Notes under the pieces: generated by a model
The model's database searches: none
What the model was told of the DNA's origin: nothing
Seen by the model: the letters and a program-made list of their open reading frames with translations, nothing else
Position numbers and translations under genes: made by a program
Part shown: positions 46,952 through 56,103 of the stretch, piece by piece
Layout: each line of letters starts with the position of its first letter
Numbering within the stretch: the stretch's first letter is position 1
Assembly: GCA_016716705.1 (NCBI GenBank)
Contig: JADJVF010000007.1
Span: 1 to 64,000, forward strand
Direction: 5' to 3'
Origin: Holophagales bacterium
GTDB taxonomy: Bacteria; Acidobacteriota; Thermoanaerobaculia; UBA5066
DNA length: 64,000 nt

Positions 46952-47473
46952 ATGAACGACACCCCGCTCCGGTTCGCCCCCCTCCTCGCCGCGGCCCTCC
47001 TGAGCAGCGGATGCGCCACGGTGCTTCACACGGCGCACGACGACTTGAAGGTCGTGACGGACCCGCCCGGTGCCACTGCCCACGCGGGCGAGGCCTCCAT
47101 CGTCACCCCGGGCATCCTGAAGATCGCGCGCCGCGGGGAGCCGGTCGTCGTCCGGGTCGAGAAGGAGGGCTTCGCGCCCCGGGAGCTCACCGTCGGCTGG
47201 CACCGCTCCGGCGCTGCCTGGACGAACGTCGTCGGCGTCGGGCTCGGGGCCACCGGGACGCTCGTCAGCACGCGTTGCACGATGACCTGGGGAGGGGGCG
47301 ACGGCCACTGTTCCGGAGACGCGACTCCCCTCATCGTCGGCGCCGCCCTGACCGCGGTGGGCACCGCGATCGACCTCTCGTCGGACCGGGCCCTCTCGCT
47401 CGAGCGCGACGAGATCGTCCTCCGTCTCGAGCCGCTTCCGCCGGCCGTCGCCGCGGGAGGAGGCGCGCGATGA
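46952..47473 (+). CDS. PEGA-like lipoprotein A (tandem paralogue)
   Basis: This 173-residue protein has a lipoprotein signal (LLAAALLSSGC), then a PEGA-like beta domain (LKVVTDPPGATAHAGEASIV, VVVRVEKEGFAPRE). Two hydrophobic Gly/Ala-rich stretches follow (VVGVGLGATGTLVS and LIVGAALTAVGTAID). It starts at the ATG at 46952 with AAGGAGG seven bases upstream and overlaps the next gene as ATGA. It is a close paralogue in layout of the next protein. The role is unknown; a surface or periplasmic envelope protein is likely. Confidence 0.8.
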   Translation: MNDTPLRFAPLLAAALLSSGCATVLHTAHDDLKVVTDPPGATAHAGEASIVTPGILKIARRGEPVVVRVEKEGFAPRELTVGWHRSGAAWTNVVGVGLGATGTLVSTRCTMTWGGGDGHCSGDATPLIVGAALTAVGTAIDLSSDRALSLERDEIVLRLEPLPPAVAAGGGAR

Positions 47474-47985
47474 ACCGCCCGCTGGCCTGGTCCTCTCTTC
47501 TCGCCTCCGCCCTCCTCGCTTCCGGCTGTGCGTCTCTGAGCCTCCCCTCCCACGACGACCTGCAGGTCGTCACGGACCCGCCGGGAGCGATCGCGACCTG
47601 CGGCAACGCCTCGACCGTCACGCCGGGCACGCTCCGGATCCCCCGGGAGAAGACGCCCGCCGTGATCGTCCGGGTGGAGATGGAGGGCTACGAGACCCGC
47701 GAGATCCAGATCGCCCGGAACCGCGACGTGCCCCTGAGACCGTTGGCCATCGGCATCGGCCTGGTCGCCGCCGCGGCCTGGGCCGGGGAGCAGTGCGAGG
47801 AGATGAACTGGCCGGAGTGCAGGGACGCCGCCGCAGTCACGGGCGTCGCCGCAGCGGTCGTCTCGCTCGCGGGACTCGCCATCAACTCCGCCTCGCCCCG
47901 CACCCATCCGCTCCCCCGTAACGAAATCGTCCTCCGCCTCGAACCCGTGCGCCCCGCAGAGGCGCCGAAAGGAGCACTCCGATGA
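47470..47985 (+). CDS. PEGA-like lipoprotein B (tandem paralogue)
   Basis: This 171-residue protein repeats the layout of the one before it: lipobox ASGCAS, PEGA-like region (LQVVTDPPGAIATCGNASTV, VIVRVEMEGYETREI), then hydrophobic segments (LAIGIGLVAAAAWAGEQ, TGVAAAVVSLAGLAIN) and a short C-terminal tail similar to that of A (NEIVLRLEPV versus DEIVLRLEPL). Duplication is therefore clear, followed by divergence in the middle, where B has an extra pair of Cys. It overlaps both neighbours by 4 bases. Confidence 0.8.
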   Translation: MNRPLAWSSLLASALLASGCASLSLPSHDDLQVVTDPPGAIATCGNASTVTPGTLRIPREKTPAVIVRVEMEGYETREIQIARNRDVPLRPLAIGIGLVAAAAWAGEQCEEMNWPECRDAAAVTGVAAAVVSLAGLAINSASPRTHPLPRNEIVLRLEPVRPAEAPKGALR

Positions 47986-49607
47986 AACGCTTCGTCCTCC
48001 CGACCCTCGCCCTGGCGATCAGCCTCCTTCTCGCCCCTCCGCTCCTGGCCGCCGACCGCACCGTCACCATCCTCCACGTCTCCGACACGCACTCCCACCT
48101 CGACGCCACCGGCTCCCGCGACCGAAGCCTCGAGGGCACGGTCGGAGGAATCGCCAAGACCTCCACTGTGATCGCCGCGGCGCGGGCGAAGGACCCGGAG
48201 GCTCTTCTCCTCCACGCCGGGGACGTTCTCCAGGGAGACTTCTTCTTCAACTTCATGTACGGCGTCCCGGAGCTGCAGTGGATGGCGGCAATGCGCTTCG
48301 ACGCGATGGCCGTAGGAAACCACGAGTTCGACCCGGGTCCCGACGCCCTCGCCGGGATCCTCGCGCAGGGCTTCGCGGAAGGCTCCGTCCCCCTCCTCTC
48401 GGCGAACGCCGGGAACCTCGGGGGCCTCGCGCCGTTCGTGTTCCCCTCGATCCTCAAGACCGCGAGCGGCGTGACCGTCGGCATCTTCGGGCTCACCGTC
48501 CCCGACGACCCGATGTGCCAGAACGGGTCCGTCACGCTCGACCCGGACTTCGTCGCCATAGCGAGCCAGCAGGCGGCAGCCCTTCGAGCCTCCGGCGCCG
48601 AGATCGTCGTCCTCCTCTCTCACCTCGGCCTCTCGTACGACACGGCCGTCGCCGAGGGGGTGGAGGGAGTCGACGTGATCGTCGGGGGTCACGACCACTA
48701 CCTTCTCGAGGAACCCGTCGAGGTCCGCTCGCCCGCGGGGCGCAGGGTCCTCATCGTCCAGGCGGGTCCCCATTTCGCGAACGTCGGCCGCCTGCGGCTC
48801 GCGCTCCGGGGAGGAAGAGTCCACCTCGCGAGCTACGACCTCCTTCCCGTCGACGATCGGGTCCGGCCGGACGCCTCCGTCCAGGCGATGGTCTCCGGGC
48901 TGAAAGGGATGATCGAGGAGGCGCTCGGTCCGGTCTTCTCGCGCGAGGTCGGCGTGGCGCGCCGCGATCTCCCGATCCTGCCCCGTGAGCGCAGCCCCTG
49001 GAAGGACACGCCCACCGGGAACCTCGTGACGGACGCGTTCCGCACAGTCGGCCAGACCGATATCGCCTTCACGAGCACCGGCTTCCTGTCGGAAGGGATC
49101 TCGAAGGGGCCCCTCGTCCCGGCCGACCTCTTCCGCGTCGTCAGCTACGGCCTCGATCCCGAGACGGGATTCGGCTTCGGTCTCGTGACGAGCGAGCTCA
49201 GCGCAGAGGCGCTCGTCATGGTGCTCGAGATCGGCGTCGCCGGCCCGGGCCCCGAGGACGCCTTCTTCCCGCACGTCTCCGGAATCCGATTCGCCTATGA
49301 CACTCGAAAGACGCCCCTGGAGAGAGTCTCGCTCGAGAGCATTCGCGTCGGCGGCGAGCCGCTCGACCCGGGCCGGACCTACACCCTCACGACGAACGCC
49401 GCAGTTGCGATGTTCCTCGTCGACATGCTCGGCGTTCCCCTGTCGAACGTGGCACCGATCCCCGGCGCTTTCGAGTACACGGCGCTCCTGGGTCAGGTCG
49501 AAGGGATGGGGGGCGTGGTCGACCCGCGTGCCGAAGGGCGCGTGAGGGACCTCGCACCGGTTCACGGCCACCCGGCGGCCAGGCCACACTCCGGGCTTTC
49601 CCACTGA
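47982..49607 (+). CDS. 5'-nucleotidase/UshA-type metallophosphoesterase, exported
   Basis: This 541-residue enzyme has a signal peptide and the two UshA domains. The metal ligands are in VSDTHSHLD, HAGDVLQGD, VGNHEFD and GGHDHYL. The C-terminal 5_nucleotid_C domain has GNLVTDAFR and substrate-site residues. It would dephosphorylate nucleotides or sugar nucleotides in the periplasm. It starts in an ATGA overlap with lipoprotein B, and the three genes form one operon. The C-terminal tail after about residue 515 is low complexity. The true substrate is not shown. Confidence 0.92.
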   Translation: MKRFVLPTLALAISLLLAPPLLAADRTVTILHVSDTHSHLDATGSRDRSLEGTVGGIAKTSTVIAAARAKDPEALLLHAGDVLQGDFFFNFMYGVPELQWMAAMRFDAMAVGNHEFDPGPDALAGILAQGFAEGSVPLLSANAGNLGGLAPFVFPSILKTASGVTVGIFGLTVPDDPMCQNGSVTLDPDFVAIASQQAAALRASGAEIVVLLSHLGLSYDTAVAEGVEGVDVIVGGHDHYLLEEPVEVRSPAGRRVLIVQAGPHFANVGRLRLALRGGRVHLASYDLLPVDDRVRPDASVQAMVSGLKGMIEEALGPVFSREVGVARRDLPILPRERSPWKDTPTGNLVTDAFRTVGQTDIAFTSTGFLSEGISKGPLVPADLFRVVSYGLDPETGFGFGLVTSELSAEALVMVLEIGVAGPGPEDAFFPHVSGIRFAYDTRKTPLERVSLESIRVGGEPLDPGRTYTLTTNAAVAMFLVDMLGVPLSNVAPIPGAFEYTALLGQVEGMGGVVDPRAEGRVRDLAPVHGHPAARPHSGLSH

Positions 49608-49834
49608 ACCAGGATCCGACGAAGAGGAGGGGTGTCGTGCGCACTTCGCCCGCCGTCCCGGTCCCTCGAGGATCGCCGACAGCCCTCCTCCCGAGTCGCC
49701 TTCGCCGGCCGTTTCTGACCTCGAGGCGTACGATGGATGAGCCACCTGCTTCTTTACGACACCGGTCGCCGATCGCGGAGGACGTCGTAGGTTCGGCACG
49801 GCTGGATCGTCGCAGCCCCGGAACGGAGGATCCC

Positions 49835-51112
49835 ATGTACACGCCTCGGTCCGGTTCGATCCTTCTCCTCGCCGCCGTTCTCGCCCTCCTGGGCACGGGA
49901 TCCGCCGCACCGGCGGACGACTACAAGACGTCTCGCGCCGGGCAGGTCGCGGTCGGAACGATCTTCGGCAAGGAGGTGCGCGCACCGATGCGGGACCGGG
50001 GCCGCATCACGTACCTCAACCTGGGGGCCGTCCTCCTGCCCGAGGGTCCCGATGGCCTCGACGTCGGGCCTGCCGGCGGGGCCTATTTCTGGCGCGCCCC
50101 CGAGGAGGGGGAGAGCCGCCTCCGCGCAGTTGTCGCGGGGATCGCCAACGAGCTCCGCTGGGACCGCACCGTGTCGGAGAACGGGGTCGTTGCGGTCGTC
50201 ACGACGTTCGACAACCTGACGCCGCCGTGGGCGCGCTCCGAGTACGTCCAGGGAGAGCGGCAGCGCTCGGAGGAGCTCGAGTGGTACCAGGCCCGTCTCG
50301 GGCTCGGTTTCGCCGCGCACGGGAGGATCGCGCCGGGCGCGATCGACAACGCACTCGACGTCGCGCTGACGTTCGAGGTGGGAAACCTCTGGTTCGGCGA
50401 GGGCGACCGGGCCGACCCGACCTTCGTCCTGCCGACGAAGACGCCCGAATACAGGGGCCACCTGCGGGTCCGGGCCGACGCCCTCGTACGGAACACCCTC
50501 GAGCTGCCGCATCGCGGCTGGTCGGCAGGAGCCGACGGCGTGTGGGGGCGGCGGGTGGATTGGGAGCCCTGGGGCCTGCCGGCAGACGGGCTCGAGACCG
50601 GAGGCGACGCCTGGCTCGCGGCGAGCGCCTTCGCGTACGGCGCAACGGGGATTCCGGGACTCTCGGAGCGCCACACGCTCATCGCCTCCGCGCACGCCGG
50701 GACCGGCTCCGACCTCGACCGCTTCTCCGCGTTTCGTCTCGGGAGCGGCTCGACGTGGGGCGACTTCGAGACGCTCTCCCGCGTCGTCCTCCCTTCGGCG
50801 GGCGTCGACGAGATCGCGACGTCGCGCTACGCGACCGTCGACCTCGAATACCGCTTCGAGCCGATCTTCTTCCTCGCCCTCCAGCTGCGCGGGACGCTCG
50901 CCTGGGCGGAGGTGCCGGTGCGAGCGGGAACGGGGATCGCGACGCGCACGGGTTCCTTCCCCGCCGTCTCCGCCGGGTTCACGACGGGCCTTCCGTGGAA
51001 CCTCTCGATGGAGTTCTCCGGCTCCTGGAACTTCGGCCTCGAAAACACGGTCGACGGCCGCGTGGAGAAAGGCCGCTCGGGGTTCTTCGTCTCGGTGACG
51101 CGGGAGTTCTGA
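49835..51112 (+). CDS. Outer-membrane beta-barrel protein, unknown family
   Basis: This 425-residue exported protein has a signal peptide (SILLLAAVLALLGTGSAAPA) and many alternating aromatic strands (YFWRAPEEGESRLRAVVAG, RLGLGFAAHGRIAPG, LEYRFEPIFFLALQLRG). It ends FFVSVTREF, a terminal-Phe Bam signal. A barrel of about 14-18 strands is plausible. I do not recognise the family. The ATG at 49835 follows GGAGGA. It lies after the nucleotidase, with 227 bases between, in which no other gene is evident. It converges with the eight-gene lipid-like operon. Confidence 0.75.
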   Translation: MYTPRSGSILLLAAVLALLGTGSAAPADDYKTSRAGQVAVGTIFGKEVRAPMRDRGRITYLNLGAVLLPEGPDGLDVGPAGGAYFWRAPEEGESRLRAVVAGIANELRWDRTVSENGVVAVVTTFDNLTPPWARSEYVQGERQRSEELEWYQARLGLGFAAHGRIAPGAIDNALDVALTFEVGNLWFGEGDRADPTFVLPTKTPEYRGHLRVRADALVRNTLELPHRGWSAGADGVWGRRVDWEPWGLPADGLETGGDAWLAASAFAYGATGIPGLSERHTLIASAHAGTGSDLDRFSAFRLGSGSTWGDFETLSRVVLPSAGVDEIATSRYATVDLEYRFEPIFFLALQLRGTLAWAEVPVRAGTGIATRTGSFPAVSAGFTTGLPWNLSMEFSGSWNFGLENTVDGRVEKGRSGFFVSVTREF

Positions 51113-51154
51113 CGCGAGGCTGGGTGCGGACGGAGCCAGCGCGTCGTTGCGCTC

Positions 51155-52237
51155 CTACAGGTCTCTCGGGTCGACGGAGAGCCGGCGGACGGGCCCCGGC
51201 TCCTTGCCGTCGCCGAGCCGCAGGAAGAGCCGGTAGGGGATGACGGGAGAGAAGAGGCGCGGAACCTCGGCGCGGGCGGCCGAGAGGAGCGGGTCGCCCG
51301 CCGCGTGCGGAAGGTAGAGCCAGTCGATGTCCCGCTCCCGCGCGACCCCGGCCACGGCGCGGAGGAGGTTGCGGGCGGCAACGGGGCTCGGGGCGAAGAA
51401 GTCGAAGAGATACCAGGAGCGGAGCGTCTCGCCGTCCTCGGGTATGCGGACCCCGCCCGCGAGGCGGCCGGGGAGATGCCGCAGGAGGCTCCGCGCGGCG
51501 CGCGCGGGCAGGGGCAGGGAGACGACGACTTCCTCGAGGATTCCGCGGGTGCTCCAGGCCGAGACGCCTGCAGTCCCGTCGGGAGAGGCGAGGAGCCACG
51601 ATCCGGCGTGGCCGGCCGTACGTCCCTCGTCGAACGGGTTCGAGGAGATGTCGAACGGGCCGGTTCCTCGCATCGCCCGCTCGTGGAGATCCTCCTTCGG
51701 CACGGACGCGAGGCCCGCGACGACCGGCCGCGCAAGGGACGTGGGCCGCACGAAGTAGGAGTAGCCGCCGACGTCCGTCCCGAACCTGCGTCCCACGCGG
51801 GCGGCGCGCGCGTTATCTCCCATGACGTAGGTGTAGAGGAGCTCGGAGCGCGGCGCCGCCCAGGCGACGAGGTCCTCGACGAGCCGGGCGCCGAGGCCGA
51901 GGCCGCGGACGTCGGGTCTCACACGGAGGTCGAAGAAGAAGGCGGCACGCGCGGGGCGCCCGCGGAAATCGACTCTCTTGAGCGCGACGGCACCGATCCC
52001 GACGAGCCGTCCGTCGAGGCGGGCGGTCCGGATCCGGTGAGTGGCGAAGCCCTCGGCCCGGAGGTGGAACGCCGCCCGCCGGAAGGCGAGGCGGTAGGCC
52101 GAGCCCTGGGTCGCGGCGCGCTCGAGCTCGAGGGCCTCGTCGTTCTCCGCAGGCTGGTAGTCGGAGAGGACGAGCCCGCCGAGTGCGGGCTCAGGCGGGC
52201 GCGACGTGGCCGGCGACGAAATCGTAGGCGAAGGCAT
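51155..52237 (-). CDS. GNAT acetyl/acyltransferase-like protein, last gene of the lipid-like operon
   Basis: This 360-residue protein has one clear GNAT domain in its N-terminal half: AAFFFDLRVRPDVRGLGLGARL is motif A with the acyl-CoA/pantetheine loop RGLGLG. The second half is unassigned, with a possible second transferase-like fold (LPHAAGDPLL, SPVIPYRLFLRLGDG). Bacterial ceramide synthases are also GNAT-like, so N-acylation of an amino-lipid is possible but unproven. The ATG at 52237 follows GAGGAGG closely. Its first 47 bases overlap the end of the DUF3419 gene, which links it to the operon. Confidence 0.7.
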   Translation of the reverse strand: MPSPTISSPATSRPPEPALGGLVLSDYQPAENDEALELERAATQGSAYRLAFRRAAFHLRAEGFATHRIRTARLDGRLVGIGAVALKRVDFRGRPARAAFFFDLRVRPDVRGLGLGARLVEDLVAWAAPRSELLYTYVMGDNARAARVGRRFGTDVGGYSYFVRPTSLARPVVAGLASVPKEDLHERAMRGTGPFDISSNPFDEGRTAGHAGSWLLASPDGTAGVSAWSTRGILEEVVVSLPLPARAARSLLRHLPGRLAGGVRIPEDGETLRSWYLFDFFAPSPVAARNLLRAVAGVARERDIDWLYLPHAAGDPLLSAARAEVPRLFSPVIPYRLFLRLGDGKEPGPVRRLSVDPRDL

Positions 52238-53273
52238 GGTCCTCCTCGGCGAGGCGCCGCTCGAGGTCGGCATTCCGGACGAGGCGAGCGGGGAGGGGTT
52301 CGGGGAGGGGTGGACGAACGAGGAAGAGGCGGATGCAGAAACGCGCCCCCGGAGCGGCTCGGCGGGCGACGCCTTCGAGCAGCCGCGCGAGCGAATCGGC
52401 CGTGAGGTACGAGGGAACGTCGGAGAGCGAGAAGGCGTCGAAGCGCTCCGGCTTCTCGACGCCGTGCAGGAGCTCGACGACGTCTTCGGTCACGATCTCG
52501 AGGCGATCGAGGTGCTCCCGGATCGTCGCGAACCCCTCGGGCGTCAGGTGCGGCGGGAGATCCGCCTCCGGGAGTACGCCGCGCAGGACGAGGCTCGCCA
52601 TGAAGCTCTCGCGGGCGAGGACCCGTCCCAGGTGGGCGGCCATCCGATCACTCACGAAGCGGCCGGCCGGCACGTCGTGGCCCGCGGTGAACGCCGGGTC
52701 GCGGAGGAGGAGGCGCGTGACGGAAGGCGAGAGGGCCGCGGCGGTGAGGAGCCGGCCGAATGGAGTGTCCCAGCGCTCTGCGGCGAACCTGCGCTGCGCC
52801 GCGAGCTCTCCGAACGAGAAGAGGCGTGAGACGAGGCCGGGGCGCAGGAGACCGGAGACCCGCCCGGCGGCGCGGAAATAGCGTTCCCACCGGCCGCTGT
52901 AGAGAAGGCCTCGGGCGACGTCGCGCTCGTGTGCGCCGAGGAGACGCGTCGCCGCGGAGGAGAGCCGTGGGACGAGCGACTCGAACGCCGCAAGGCGCTC
53001 TCGCGCGGGGGCCCGATGAAGGCCGAGGAAGCGGGCGTATCTCTCGAAGTCGAGCCCGCGGATCGCGGCGGCCTTCAGCTCGAGGAGAGCACTCTGCGCG
53101 GGGTCGACGTCGACCGCGACGACGCGCCGGGGACCGAGGGCGAGGAGGTCGAGGGGCCGCGCGCCGCTCCCCGTCACACAGACCACGTCGTCGTGAGGGC
53201 CCGGGGAGAGCGCGGCCGCCTCGGACCTCCAGTCCTCGTTGACCGAGGTGTAGCGGAAAGGGGCGGCGCACAT
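52191..53273 (-). CDS. DUF3419 (BtaA-like) 3-amino-3-carboxypropyltransferase family protein
   Basis: This 360-residue protein has the SAM-binding fold of DUF3419. In BtaA this fold moves the 3-amino-3-carboxypropyl group of SAM to diacylglycerol, the first step of betaine-lipid synthesis. Visible marks are CVTGSGARPLDLLALGP (about 32-48), VVAVDVDPAQSALLELKAAA and DFERYARFLGLHR, which match BtaA order. The rest is helical with a late FCIRLFLVRPPLPEPL region. No BtaB methyltransferase is in the window, so the product may stay unmethylated or differ. It starts 3 bases after the ATPase gene's stop. Confidence 0.85.
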   Translation of the reverse strand: MCAAPFRYTSVNEDWRSEAAALSPGPHDDVVCVTGSGARPLDLLALGPRRVVAVDVDPAQSALLELKAAAIRGLDFERYARFLGLHRAPARERLAAFESLVPRLSSAATRLLGAHERDVARGLLYSGRWERYFRAAGRVSGLLRPGLVSRLFSFGELAAQRRFAAERWDTPFGRLLTAAALSPSVTRLLLRDPAFTAGHDVPAGRFVSDRMAAHLGRVLARESFMASLVLRGVLPEADLPPHLTPEGFATIREHLDRLEIVTEDVVELLHGVEKPERFDAFSLSDVPSYLTADSLARLLEGVARRAAPGARFCIRLFLVRPPLPEPLPARLVRNADLERRLAEEDHAFAYDFVAGHVAPA

Positions 53274-53276
53274 CGG

Positions 53277-53963
53277 TCAGGCCTCCTCGCGCGGCTCGAC
53301 ATGCCCGTCTACGAGGCGGAGGCGCCGAGTGCAGAACGGGGCGAGCCGGTCGTCGTGCGTCGCGACGAGGACGCCGACACCCCGCTCTCCTGCGAGGGCC
53401 GCGAGGCACTCGGCGACGGCGCGTCCCGTCGCGCGGTCGAGGTTGCCCGTCGGCTCGTCGGCCAGGACGAGCGCGGGGCGGTGGACGAGGGCGCGGGCGA
53501 CGGCCGCGCGCTGCTCCTCGCCGCCGGAGACCTCGCCCGGACGGCGGGCCGCGACGTGTCCAAGGCCGAGGCGGGAGAGGAGGCGGGTGGTCTCCCCGGC
53601 CGTCTCCGCGGGCGGGAGGCCGGCGAGGGCTCCGGCGAGAGAGACGTTCTCCTCGAGAGTGAGGCCCGGCAGCAGGCTCGGCCGCTGGAAGACGAACCCG
53701 ACCTGCCGTCGCCGCCGCTCAGCCGAAGTGCGACGGTCCCCGGCTTCGAGCGGGCGCGAGTCGAGGAGGACGGTCCCGCGCGATGGAACGAGGAGCCCGG
53801 CCGCGACGGCGAGGAGAGTCGTCTTTCCCGAGCCGCTCGGCCCCTCCAGGAGAACGAACTCGCCGGGCTCGACGGAGAGCGACGCGCCGCTCAGGACATC
53901 CGTCGCCCGCGGCCCCTCGCCGCGGCTCTTCCAGACGCCGCAGAGCTCGAGGACCGACCTCAT
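53277..53963 (-). CDS. LolD/MacB-type ABC exporter ATPase
   Basis: This 228-residue ATPase has Walker A GPSGSGKTT, a Q-loop, the signature GEVSGGEEQRAAVARAL, Walker B LVLADEPTGNLD and the H-loop THD. The NLD-containing Walker B is a mark of LolD/FtsE/MacB-type exporters that work with FtsX-like permeases. It overlaps the permease gene by 4 bases (ATGA), so the pair forms the transporter. In this operon it probably drives extraction or export of the lipid product, but a general lipoprotein role cannot be ruled out. Confidence 0.93.
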   Translation of the reverse strand: MRSVLELCGVWKSRGEGPRATDVLSGASLSVEPGEFVLLEGPSGSGKTTLLAVAAGLLVPSRGTVLLDSRPLEAGDRRTSAERRRRQVGFVFQRPSLLPGLTLEENVSLAGALAGLPPAETAGETTRLLSRLGLGHVAARRPGEVSGGEEQRAAVARALVHRPALVLADEPTGNLDRATGRAVAECLAALAGERGVGVLVATHDDRLAPFCTRRLRLVDGHVEPREEA

Positions 53964-55081
53964 GGCCGGAACGCCTCGAGAGGCTCGACGGAGAAGAGGC
54001 GCGCGAGTGGGCCGAACGATCCCGCGGCGCCTGCGAGGGAGAACAGGAGGAGGACACCCGCGGCGTCCGCGGCGCGCGGCGCGAGCTCGACCGTCGGGGC
54101 AAGAAGGTCGAGGAGGGCCGCGAGGAGAGGTGCCAGGACGCTTCCCGCGAGCGCTCCTCCGGCCGCGAGGAGGACGGCGTGGAGTGCGACGACGAGGGCG
54201 AGGGTCCCTGCGGGTGCCCCCATGGCGCGCAGGACGGCGACATCGCCCCTTCGGTCCTCCACGAGGCCCTGGAGGAGGAGCGCCACGAGGACGGCGGCGA
54301 CGACGAGGCCCATCGACGAGACGAGGACGAGAAGCGGCGCGAAGCCGGAGGAGACCTCGCGGCGGCTCGCGGCGACGAAGGCGTCGCGCGGGAGGACCGC
54401 CGACCGCGGAACGGCCCGCTCGAGGCCACGGACGGCGGCGTCGCGGTCCGCATCCGGCGCGAGGCGAACCGCGACGTACGAGACGGGGAGGAGCCCCTCC
54501 TCGGACGAGAGGTCGAAATAGAGGAGTTGCGTCGCGAGGAGGTTGGTGCCCTCCGTCAGCCCGACGACGACCGCCTCGCGGTCCGCCACAAGGACGCGCG
54601 CGCCGGGGCCGATGCCGAGCCGGTGGGCCGCAGCCCGGTCCACGGCCACCTCGTCGGGGCCTCCCGGCCGGCGTCCGGCGGCGAGAAGGCGCGGACTGCC
54701 GAGACCATCCGGCCCGCGGACGCCCAGCGCGAGGAGCGTCAGCCGGTGCGGGGGAGAAGGTGGGAGAGTGGCGACGGTGACGAAGCCGCGGGTCAGCGGG
54801 TCGGCCCGCTCGACGCCTGCTATGGCAGCAGCGCGGCCGGCGTCGTCCTCGTCGAGGGAGCCCGAGGCGCGGACGATGTTGTCGGTCCCGTTCGGCGCGA
54901 GCCAGAAGTCGATGCCGGGCGCGCCGGCGACGGCGTCGACACCGGTCTCGAGGCTCCGGCGGGCGCCGAGGAGAACGAGAACGAGGAGCGCGGCGCCTGC
55001 CGTACCGAGGACGGCGAGGGAGGCTCGGGCGAACCGGGGGCGGAGGGCCGCAACCGCGAGGGAGAAGAAGCGCGTTCTCAC
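53960..55081 (-). CDS. FtsX/LolC-type ABC exporter permease
   Basis: This 373-residue permease has an N-terminal helix (RASLAVLGTAGAALLVLVLLG), a periplasmic domain of about 200 residues and three C-terminal helices (LVLVSSMGLVVAAVLVALLLQ, GTLALVVALHAVLLAAGG, then a last one). The RRGDVAVLRAMGAPAGT coupling segment contacts the ATPase. It has only four helices, as in LolC/LolE or FtsX-type proteins. GTG 55081 overlaps the ThiL-like gene's stop by 4 bases, and its stop overlaps the ATPase start by 4. The pair is embedded in the lipid-like operon. Confidence 0.9.
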   Translation of the reverse strand: MRTRFFSLAVAALRPRFARASLAVLGTAGAALLVLVLLGARRSLETGVDAVAGAPGIDFWLAPNGTDNIVRASGSLDEDDAGRAAAIAGVERADPLTRGFVTVATLPPSPPHRLTLLALGVRGPDGLGSPRLLAAGRRPGGPDEVAVDRAAAHRLGIGPGARVLVADREAVVVGLTEGTNLLATQLLYFDLSSEEGLLPVSYVAVRLAPDADRDAAVRGLERAVPRSAVLPRDAFVAASRREVSSGFAPLLVLVSSMGLVVAAVLVALLLQGLVEDRRGDVAVLRAMGAPAGTLALVVALHAVLLAAGGALAGSVLAPLLAALLDLLAPTVELAPRAADAAGVLLLFSLAGAAGSFGPLARLFSVEPLEAFRP

Positions 55082-56103
55082 GGTCGGCTCGTCATCGCCA
55101 CGAGGGCGGAGGCGTAGGTGACCAGATCGCCGGCGGAGGCGGCGAGGAGGTTCCGGGATCGGGCCCCGTCGAACGGGACACCGTTCACGAAGACGCCGGA
55201 GCCGGGCTCTGCGTGACCGAGAGACACCGGCGTCCACGCGAGCCGTGCGGCCGCCGCCTCGAGGGACGGGACGTTCCGCGGCGGAACGGCGAAGACGAGC
55301 TCCTGCTCTCCCTGCGTCGCGGCGAGGAGGGCGAGGGGAGGGAGACAGAGGCGTCGCGCGGCCTCGAGCGCGCGAGGCTCGAGGATCTCCTCGGGCGCCC
55401 GGGTGACGTGCAGGGCGATTCCGTTCAGCCGGGCGAGCTGGTCGAGCGTGGCGAGGAGGCCGTCGCTCGTGTCCATGGCCGCCGAGGCGATGCCGCGGAG
55501 CGCGATGCCGTGCGCGATACGGGACGGTGGCGCGAGCGCCGACTCCGGGAGGAGAGTTCCGCCGGCGAAGAGCGTGGAAGCTGCGACGGCCGCGCCGAGA
55601 CCGAGCGGCCCTGCGGAGAAGAGAAGATCGCCAGGGGCGATTCCGAGGCGGCGGAGCTCCGCGCCGCAGGGAACAGTTCCCGCAGCAGTACAGCCGACGG
55701 ATAGTTCGTCGCCATCGTTCGTGTCGCCGCCGAGGACGAAAGTCCCCGCGGCGGAAGCGGTCTCGGCGACGCCCCGCGCGACGGCCTCCTGGACGGCGTC
55801 GGCGTCGTCGGCAGGCAGCGTCACGGAGAGGAGGAGGCCGAGAGGTTCGGCGCCGACGGCGGCGAGATCCGAGAGGGCGGCCGCCGCCGCGAGACGACCG
55901 GCGGTCCGCGGGTCGCGGTAGAGGCCGAGCCGGATCTCCTCGCAGACCGTGTCGACGGTGAGGGCGAGGAGCCGCCCGTCGCCCAGCTCGACGAGCTCGG
56001 CGTCGGTCTCGTGGACGCCCCCTCGCTGCCCGGGAGCGCGCGGGAGGAGGTCGGCCCACCGCGTGAGCCGCCGGTTCTCGGCGACGTCGTCGTTCAGGCG
56101 CAT
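55078..56103 (-). CDS. ThiL/PurM-like (AIR synthase-related) protein
   Basis: This 341-residue protein follows the PurM/ThiL fold. Marks are a first Asp motif (ELVELGDGRLLALTVDTV), AAALSDLAAVGAEPLGLLLS, VLGGDTNDGDELS and AMDTSDGLLATLDQLARLNG. This is the set of ATP- and metal-binding segments seen in thiamine-monophosphate kinase. No other thiamine gene is near, and the operon context suggests phosphorylation or activation of another compound. The ATG at 56103 starts the usual N-terminus; it overlaps the lipid-kinase gene by 10 bases. The ThiL role itself is not excluded. Confidence 0.8.
   Translation of the reverse strand: MRLNDDVAENRRLTRWADLLPRAPGQRGGVHETDAELVELGDGRLLALTVDTVCEEIRLGLYRDPRTAGRLAAAAALSDLAAVGAEPLGLLLSVTLPADDADAVQEAVARGVAETASAAGTFVLGGDTNDGDELSVGCTAAGTVPCGAELRRLGIAPGDLLFSAGPLGLGAAVAASTLFAGGTLLPESALAPPSRIAHGIALRGIASAAMDTSDGLLATLDQLARLNGIALHVTRAPEEILEPRALEAARRLCLPPLALLAATQGEQELVFAVPPRNVPSLEAAAARLAWTPVSLGHAEPGSGVFVNGVPFDGARSRNLLAASAGDLVTYASALVAMTSRP

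Noticed and set aside
55078..56103. Simple thiamine gene thiL
   Set aside because: Motifs fit, but no thiamine genes are near and it is embedded in the lipid-like operon; kept as ThiL/PurM-like.
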